Part shown: positions 56,763 through 61,884 of the stretch, in pieces
Layout: each line of letters opens with the position of its first letter
How positions within the stretch are numbered: the first letter of the stretch is position 1
Origin: Granulicella rosea
Lineage (GTDB): Bacteria; Acidobacteriota; Terriglobia; Terriglobales; Acidobacteriaceae
Direction: 5' to 3'
Length of the DNA: 64,000 bases
NCBI RefSeq assembly: GCF_900188085.1
Contig: NZ_FZOU01000008.1
Location: 62,001-126,000, forward strand
Position numbers and translations under genes: made by a program
Notes under the pieces: model-generated
The model's database searches: none
What the model saw: only the letters and a program-made list of their open reading frames with translations
Told to the model about the DNA's origin: nothing

Positions 56763-57950
56763 ATGGCCAAGGTTCCAGCGGAGCAGAAGACAACACGGGA
56801 GCCAAAGAAAACTCGGGACCGGGCCGGCGAGGAGAAGCGCTCGCAGCTCGCGCTCTTCCATAACGCGCGCGATATCCGCGACGTGCGCGAGACGGGCGAC
56901 ATGAACGAGTTGTGGCTCGTCGCGCAGGCGCTGATCCTCTGCGGCCTGCCCTATGACGAGGTCGCCGACACCCAGTGGGAGCGGCGCGCGCGGCTCGGCG
57001 ACGGGTCGCACCTGACCGTCACCTTCGCCGCGACCGTCAAAGGCACGCCGGTTCCCTTCGGACAGGATCGCGGCCCGCTCTACTTCATGATCGACCGCGC
57101 GCTGGCCGAGCGGCGCAACCTGCAGCAGGAGATCGCCGCCAACAAGGACCTCGCGCTGACGCCCGACCTGAACGAGGTCGAACGGATGCGCCGGGAGCGC
57201 GAGCGCGCCCGCATCCTGGACGGCGCTCGCTTCGTCGAGTGGAGCACCGCGGCCGACTACCTGAACGCCATGGGCAAGCCCACCGGCGGCACGGACTACG
57301 CGATCCTGAAGCAGCGGATGAAGCGCATTCGGGCGTGCGCGATCTCGATCGTGCGCGACCGACCGGACGGCGAATCCGAAAGCCTGGTGTTGCCGATCAT
57401 CCGCGCCTCGCGCGCGCCGGGGTGGGCGAAGTCTCCCAGCGAGGCGAAGGGCCTGATCGACGACGGCAAGCTGACCCTGACGGCGCCGCGCGCGCCCCAC
57501 GAGGACCGGCCCATCGGCTTCGAGATCGGGCAGGACTTCTTTCAGGACTTCGTCGAGCACCATGTTCCCGTCCCGGCCGTGCTCATCAAGAAGCTGCTGC
57601 GCCGGCCGAAGACGCTCGACCTGGTGATGTGGCTCTGCTGGCGCGTCTTCGCGGCCAAGACCGACACGTTTATCCCCATCGCCGATCTGAAGAGCCAGCT
57701 CGGCTCGACGGATTCGAACGACGGCCGCCTGCTCGCCGATCTGCGCAAGGCGATCGAGTTCCTGAAGCAGGCTGGCTGGAAGCAGTTGCGCGCCGAGGTC
57801 GTCGTGAACGGCCACCGGCTGAAGAAGGGCCAGCCGGGCAAATCCGGCCTGAAGATCGGGCCGCCGCGCGACCGGATCTACTTCAATCAGGAGAACGGAA
57901 AGAACCTCAAGCTGCATGGGCCTGAAGTCTCGTCGGACTGGGACTCGTAG
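56763..57950 (+). CDS. repA: Plasmid-type replication initiator RepA
   Basis: A 395-residue replication initiator of the RepA_C type found on plasmids. Features are the lysine-rich N-terminus (MAKVPAEQKTTREPKKTRD), LILCGLPYDEVADTQWERRARLGDG, PVPFGQDRGPLYFMIDRA, and a stretch like the family's tGGxxG element (AADYLNAMGKPTGGTDYAILKQRMKRIRACAISIVRD), with a second winged-helix-like part near 255-330. It should bind the iterons immediately downstream to open the origin. ATG at 56763 has AAGGA upstream; a TTG 6 bp earlier is less likely. It follows the LacI gene by 38 bp and is followed by about 1.1 kb of non-coding origin DNA. Confidence 0.85.
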   Translation: MAKVPAEQKTTREPKKTRDRAGEEKRSQLALFHNARDIRDVRETGDMNELWLVAQALILCGLPYDEVADTQWERRARLGDGSHLTVTFAATVKGTPVPFGQDRGPLYFMIDRALAERRNLQQEIAANKDLALTPDLNEVERMRRERERARILDGARFVEWSTAADYLNAMGKPTGGTDYAILKQRMKRIRACAISIVRDRPDGESESLVLPIIRASRAPGWAKSPSEAKGLIDDGKLTLTAPRAPHEDRPIGFEIGQDFFQDFVEHHVPVPAVLIKKLLRRPKTLDLVMWLCWRVFAAKTDTFIPIADLKSQLGSTDSNDGRLLADLRKAIEFLKQAGWKQLRAEVVVNGHRLKKGQPGKSGLKIGPPRDRIYFNQENGKNLKLHGPEVSSDWDS

Positions 57951-57992
57951 AACGGTTGAGCCTCGGCCGCTCGCTTGCCTGCTCGGATACAC

Positions 57993-58550
57993 GGTACTCT
58001 GCGTATCGATCCGACGCCGCGCCGATCCTGTGACGCAGGTTGCGGGCGTCGTTGAGCCTGACGTCGATATCTCGTTGGAAGATCTCGTTTTGCGGGCGGT
58101 AGTTTGTGTATCGAATGGCAGGACTTCGAGCCGCGCATCCTTCGGCGGTCAGTTCTTCCATGGGCCCAAAGCAGTAAATGAGGGTCCAAGGCGATGGCGG
58201 GCACGGTAGTTCCGGTATCGAAAGTTCATCCTGATCCACTATCTCCCTCTGAATCAGTGATTTCCCTACGGTAGTTTGTGTATCGAAGCAGAGAAGTTGT
58301 TGACCGGTAGTTCCGGTATGCATGCTCTTCAGGGCCCTACTCGCAGGAAGTCGTCCCTGATGGCTGCGGTAGTTCCGGTATGGATAAACTTGGAATTCCC
58401 TGCTAACAACCGCTTTTTGAGTCATATACGAGCAATGCATACCGGAAACTACGTCCGCGCAACATCCCCCGATCTCATGGAACAGGGGATTTTGGTACGG
58501 TGTTTCCGGTATGCATCCGGCGGCGGAGCGTGGCTCGGGAGTTCCGGTAT
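57993..58550 (+). repeat. Irregularly spaced RepA iterons (upstream group)
   Basis: Core GGTAGTTCCGGTAT. Copies at 57993 (degenerate), 58098 (GGTAGTTTGTGTAT), 58205, 58270 (GGTAGTTTGTGTAT), 58306, 58368, 58439-58452 (minus strand, one extra T), 58499 (GGTGTTTCCGGTAT) and 58537. The 58205, 58306 and 58368 copies are identical over the 14-bp core. Spacing varies, so this group may serve copy control rather than opening. Confidence 0.85.
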
Positions 58551-58611
58551 GCATTCGACAAGGCAAAAGATGGGGTGTTTTGAGCTTCCACAGCTCTGCA
58601 CAGGCTTCCAC

Positions 58612-58691
58612 GTTTGTTCCGGTATTTGTCCACGTTTGTTCCGGTATCTTAGGGCGGTGTCTCCGGTATCGCGGTACGGTGTTTCCAGTAC
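58612..58691 (+). repeat. Phased RepA iterons, 22-bp period
   Basis: Four copies ending at 58625, 58647, 58669 and 58691, exactly 22 bp apart, two helical turns. The first two share CCACGTTTGTTCCGGTAT over 18 bp. Equal spacing is the hallmark of the origin iterons that load the initiator on one face of the DNA. Confidence 0.88.
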
Positions 58692-58817
58692 CCGGCGGCC
58701 CTGCTATTAAGGAAGCAAGAGAGTTTTCAAGAGAAGACCGGGAGAGTAATTCAGGTGGCAAGCTTTTCTACCGAAATCACAGAACAAATTCTCTTCCCGA
58801 TGAGGATTGGATTCTTC

Positions 58818-58831
58818 GGTGGTTCCAGTAT
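58818..58831 (+). repeat. Isolated iteron near partition site
   Basis: GGTGGTTCCAGTAT, a variant of the core, between the AT-rich stretch and the palindrome cluster. Confidence 0.6.
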
Positions 58832-58851
58832 GCAAAAGGGTTGCTTTTATA

Positions 58852-59012
58852 TGTACACACGTGTGTATACAGGTACGCATCCTAGTATTGTGCACATACT
58901 GTGTCGCACACGTTTCTGCACACGGTATATTCATTACAGGAAACTTGCTTTATCCAAGTTCTGGATGGCGTACCGTGTACATATTGTGTTGCACACAGTA
59001 TGTACACACGTG
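58852..59012 (+). promoter_or_regulatory. Palindrome cluster: putative parS/operator of parA
   Basis: TGTACACACGTG occurs twice (58852-58863 and 59001-59012); the first lies within a perfect 14-bp palindrome TACACACGTGTGTA (58854-58867). ACATACTGTGTCGCACAC (58894-58911) is the inverse of GTGTTGCACACAGTATGT (58986-59003) apart from one base order. Such TGTG/CACA repeats directly before parA fit a ribbon-helix-helix protein binding its own operator and partition site. Confidence 0.65.
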
Positions 59013-59041
59013 GGCACGCATGTAGCGAAAGGACAAACGAA

Positions 59042-59710
59042 ATGCCGGTCATTGTCGCCGCAAACCCCAAGGGCGGAAGCGGAAAATCCACCAGTTGCAT
59101 CGTGCTTGGCACGACGCTTGCCGCACGTGGAGCAACCGTACGCATCATCGACGCGGACCCGCAGCGAACGCTCGGCCGCTGGGCGGAGGGCAAGAGCATC
59201 CACCGGGAGATCGTCACCACGCCGCGCGCGGGCGAGGATCTGACCGACCTGATCGACACGCTTGCCACCGAGGTTCAGTTCGTCATCATCGACGTGCAGG
59301 GCACGGCCAACCAGGAGATGGCAGCGGCGATGTCGCGGGCCGATCTGGTGCTGATTCCGATGCAGGCCAAAACCGCGGACGCCGAGGTCGCGACGCGCGC
59401 CATCGGCCTGCTGCGTTCGCAGGAGAAGCTGTTCAAGCGCAAGATTCCGCACGCAATCATCTTCATGCGGACGAGCCCGATCATCGTCACGCGCGAGGAG
59501 AAGGAGATCCGCGAGAGCATCGCGAATGCTGGGATCCCGCGCTTCAAGGCCGGGTTGAACGAGCGCACGGCCTTCTCGCATATGTTCGCCCAGAAGGCGG
59601 GGCTGGGGGAGTTGACGCCGGCCGAGACAAACGGGTTGATCGCCGCGCGTGTGAACGCGGAGGCCTTCACTGCCGAGGTGATCGAGGTTCTGCGAAAGGG
59701 GATTGCATGA
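59042..59710 (+). CDS. parA: ParA-type partition ATPase
   Basis: A 222-residue ParA of the small type Ib class, without an N-terminal HTH. The deviant Walker A motif NPKGGSGKSTS is at the N-terminus, followed by IIDADPQRTLGRW and FVIIDVQGTAN (Walker B) and LVLIPMQAKTAD. It moves the replicon to daughter cells with its partner encoded immediately downstream (ATGA overlap at 59707). The ATG at 59042 has GAAAGGA upstream; longer readings to 58901 would translate the palindrome cluster and are rejected. Confidence 0.93.
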   Translation: MPVIVAANPKGGSGKSTSCIVLGTTLAARGATVRIIDADPQRTLGRWAEGKSIHREIVTTPRAGEDLTDLIDTLATEVQFVIIDVQGTANQEMAAAMSRADLVLIPMQAKTADAEVATRAIGLLRSQEKLFKRKIPHAIIFMRTSPIIVTREEKEIRESIANAGIPRFKAGLNERTAFSHMFAQKAGLGELTPAETNGLIAARVNAEAFTAEVIEVLRKGIA

Positions 59711-60072
59711 CGCTCAAGACGGATCCATTTGCCGATCTGGCGGATTTTGCGCCGAAGCCGAAGCCAGCCGTCGCGCCCAAGCCCGCGCCGATTCCGGTGG
59801 CGCCCGCTCCCGCGCTGGTGAATGAAGCTGCGGGGCTGACGATTTTGGCTGAGAAGCACGGCTTTTCGATCAACAACCTGGAGGAGCAGCGCCGGACCTT
59901 TCGTGGCCGCAGAAGCTCGCGCGCGCCGAAGACGATGCCCATCACGATGCGTGTGCGCGTGGCGGATTGGAACCGCTTTCAGGAGTTCTGCGAGCTGAAC
60001 GAATATACGGTCGCGGAGGGTTTTGAGCTGCTGGCACGCATGATTCCGCAGGCTGAAGGGCCCCCGAAATAG
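59707..60072 (+). CDS. Ribbon-helix-helix partition protein (ParB/ParG-like)
   Basis: A 121-residue protein starting in the stop codon of parA. The proline- and alanine-rich N-terminal half (PKPKPAVAPKPAPIPVAPAP) should be unstructured. The C-terminal part ITMRVRVADWNRFQEFCELNEYTVAEGFELLARM has the strand-helix-helix pattern of ribbon-helix-helix DNA-binding proteins, as in ParG/omega-type partners of type Ib ParA. It is expected to bind the palindrome cluster before parA, both as centromere-binding protein and autoregulator. Identity as the true partner is inferred from position and size. Confidence 0.75.
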   Translation: MTLKTDPFADLADFAPKPKPAVAPKPAPIPVAPAPALVNEAAGLTILAEKHGFSINNLEEQRRTFRGRRSSRAPKTMPITMRVRVADWNRFQEFCELNEYTVAEGFELLARMIPQAEGPPK

Positions 60073-60117
60073 GTGCGCGTTTGCGCAGGAATGGAGCGGC
60101 GCGCTTTGAGCCTGAGG

Positions 60118-60161
60118 CGCTTCGAACGAGAAGCGAGCCCCTGGCTTCGCTCAGGATGACA
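60118..60161. repeat. Dispersed repeat, partial
   Basis: gcgcttcgaacgagaagcga followed by gcccctggcttcgctcaggatgac, the reverse orientation of the 3076 repeat. It lies between the convergent parA/RHH unit and ruvX. Confidence 0.6.
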
Positions 60162-60612
60162 GATCGGTGGGGAGTCGAGACCGGACGGCGGCCTGCTCCC
60201 GAGCCTGCATCCAGGCCTCGAGGATGACGACGGCGGCGACCTGATCGATGATGGACTTGCGGTCGCGTTTGTCGTGTCCGGCCTCGTCGAGGATCTCGTG
60301 GGCGACGTGCGAGCTGAGCCGTTCGTCGAAGAGCCATACCGGAACTACCGTACGCTCGCGCAATGCGGCGGCGAACTCCTGCACCCTGGCGGCCCAGGGG
60401 CTGAGGTCACCGGACATATGCAGCGGGTTGCCGACGACGACTGCGGTGACCTCGTGTCGCCGAATGAGACGGACGAGGTTGCGGAGGTCTTCGCCGGGCG
60501 ATCTGCGCCAAAGCGTCAGCAGCGGTTGCGCGGTGTGGCCGAGGGGGTCCGTCAGTGCGACGCCGATCCGCACCTTGCCTACATCGAGCGCCATGACGCG
60601 ACCGTTTGCCAT
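60151..60612 (-). CDS. ruvX: Putative Holliday junction resolvase RuvX/YqgF
   Basis: A 153-residue RNase H-fold protein. MALDVGKVRIGVALTD holds the first catalytic aspartate (Asp10), VVVGNPLHMSGDLS the second conserved loop, FDERLSS the Glu97 motif and DQVAAVVILEAWM the last aspartate (Asp123). It acts in 16S/23S rRNA processing and was originally assigned to Holliday junction resolution. It is a core bacterial gene, unexpected next to a plasmid replicon. Start 60612; a longer reading to 60681 runs into a dispersed repeat. Codons for residues TVVPVW carry an exact iteron (60336-60349, minus strand). Confidence 0.88.
   Translation of the reverse strand: MANGRVMALDVGKVRIGVALTDPLGHTAQPLLTLWRRSPGEDLRNLVRLIRRHEVTAVVVGNPLHMSGDLSPWAARVQEFAAALRERTVVPVWLFDERLSSHVAHEILDEAGHDKRDRKSIIDQVAAVVILEAWMQAREQAAVRSRLPTDLSS
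60336..60349 (-). repeat. Exact distal RepA iteron inside ruvX
   Basis: Minus strand reads GGTAGTTCCGGTAT; with flanks, GTACGGTAGTTCCGGTATGG is shared base for base with the GH115 copy. The codons GTA GTT CCG GTA encode VVPV, whereas nearby valines use GTC or GTG. Confidence 0.7.
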
Positions 60613-60653
60613 GGATCGAGTGTAGCCGCACGCGCAGGGCAAACAAAGCGAAA

Positions 60654-60678
60654 GCAGATCCTCTTCGAGGACGACAAA
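60654..60678. repeat. Dispersed repeat upstream of ruvX
   Basis: cagatcctcttcgaggacga followed by caaac, the reverse complement, with one change, of the copy at 47221-47245. Confidence 0.55.
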
Positions 60679-60700
60679 CAAGAGAAAGGAACAACAGCGG

Positions 60701-61867
60701 TTATTTCTTTCCCAGCTTTACGATCTCCGACCCGGCCAGCAGGAAGGCGCCCACGCCGTAGACGTAGCTGCTCGAAGGCTTCACGGCGGCGGGCGCGGCG
60801 CCGACGGGCTGGATGTCGCCGAGCCGGCCGTCGGCATAGATGTGCTTCGTCATGCCGGCCCAGCCTTTGGTGACGACTGGCAGGTACTGTTTTCGGTTGA
60901 GCAGGTGGTGGTTGATGCCCCATGCGATGCCGTAGGTGAAGAAGGCGGAGCCGGAGATCTCGGGCTGTTCGTAGGCGGCGGGGTCCAGCAGGCCGGAGCG
61001 CCAGAGGCCGTCGGGTTGCTGCAGTCCGGCGACACGCTCGGCCATCTCGCGGAACTGCTGCTCGTACTTGGCCCGGGTGGGGTAGTCGGCGGGCATGTTC
61101 TCGAGCACGGTGGCAAGGCCGGCGAGCACCCAGCCGTTGCCGCGCGCCCAAAAGAGCTTCTTGCCGTTGGCCTCGGCGCGTTTGAAGTAGGTATCGTCAC
61201 GGAAGTAAAGGCGCTCGGCGGGGTCGTAGAGGTAGGCCGAGGTCTCCCACCACTCCTTGTCCATATAGTCGAGGTACCTGCGGTCGTGTGTGACCTTCGC
61301 CATCTCGGTGAGGACGGGCGGGGCCATGAAGAGGGCGTCGCACCACCACCAGAGTTTTTTGGCGGGATCGTCCGGGCGGACGACCAGGCGGTCGAGAATC
61401 TCCTTCGTCATGGCGATGCGTTCGGGCGCGGGGTTATCTATATATAGTTCGAGGTAGGCGCGACCGATGGCCTCGTCGTCGGCGTGAGGGAAGCGGTTGT
61501 CGACGAGCTGCCAGTGGAAGTGCTCGGCCATGCGGAGCACGGCGTCTTTATACTTCGGGTCGCCGGTGGAGCGCGAGGCCTCGAGCAGGCCGGAGTAAAG
61601 GGCGGCGAAGGTCCAGAGCTGGTTGAACCGAGGCTCGCCGGTGCGGATCTGCCAGTCGGCGACCTTGCGCATGGCCTTGTGGACGCTGGCCTTGTCGGTC
61701 GCGGGGGAGAGATCCGTGGCAAGCGGGCCGGGGTTGTCGGGGGAGTCGCCTGCGGCGATCTTTTCGAGGTCTGCCTTGGATGGCGGCTTCGGGGCATCCT
61801 GCGCGAAGACCGGGAGGGTGACGGCGAAGAAAAGCGCGCCTGCGAGGATGGGGCGACGGATCGGCAT
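60701..61867 (-). CDS. GH105 unsaturated rhamnogalacturonyl hydrolase
   Basis: A 388-residue alpha/alpha-barrel enzyme of family GH105 (YteR/YesR-like), which removes the unsaturated galacturonic acid left at the non-reducing end by rhamnogalacturonan or pectate lyases. A signal peptide (to LPVFAQD) is visible. The catalytic region WWWCDALFMAPP contains Asp177, the family's general acid/base; HADDEAIGRAYLEL, WARGNGWVLAGL and YGIAWGINHHLL are further conserved stretches. GAGGAC precedes the ATG at 61867. The gene follows the GH2 stop codon by 17 bp on the same strand, an operon. Confidence 0.92.
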   Translation of the reverse strand: MPIRRPILAGALFFAVTLPVFAQDAPKPPSKADLEKIAAGDSPDNPGPLATDLSPATDKASVHKAMRKVADWQIRTGEPRFNQLWTFAALYSGLLEASRSTGDPKYKDAVLRMAEHFHWQLVDNRFPHADDEAIGRAYLELYIDNPAPERIAMTKEILDRLVVRPDDPAKKLWWWCDALFMAPPVLTEMAKVTHDRRYLDYMDKEWWETSAYLYDPAERLYFRDDTYFKRAEANGKKLFWARGNGWVLAGLATVLENMPADYPTRAKYEQQFREMAERVAGLQQPDGLWRSGLLDPAAYEQPEISGSAFFTYGIAWGINHHLLNRKQYLPVVTKGWAGMTKHIYADGRLGDIQPVGAAPAAVKPSSSYVYGVGAFLLAGSEIVKLGKK

Positions 61868-61884
61868 GGGTGTCCTCGAAAAAG

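Larger units (their letters stand above)
57951..59041 (+). other. Origin region: iterons, AT-rich segment and partition site
   Basis: 1,091 bp between repA and parA without a supported gene. It holds at least 13 iteron copies (57993-58691), a lower-GC stretch (about 58710-58850) that could be the unwinding element, one more iteron at 58818, and a palindrome cluster at 58852-59012. Two loose DnaA-box-like sequences, TTGTCCACG (58626) and TTATCCAAG (58950), are noted. This is a typical layout for an iteron-controlled theta origin. Confidence 0.8.

Noticed and set aside
58612..58691. CRISPR-like regular spacing
   Set aside because: Repeat unit is 14-18 bp at a fixed 22-bp pitch beside repA; spacers are too short and not unique, so these are iterons.
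57907..58761. Minus-strand frame through the origin region
   Set aside because: It reads iteron repeats as recurring YRNYR and HTGTT peptides and has no domain; the region is the origin.
58626..58958. DnaA boxes (TTGTCCACG at 58626, TTATCCAAG at 58950)
   Set aside because: Each departs from TTATCCACA at two positions, and one overlaps an iteron; too weak to annotate as separate features.
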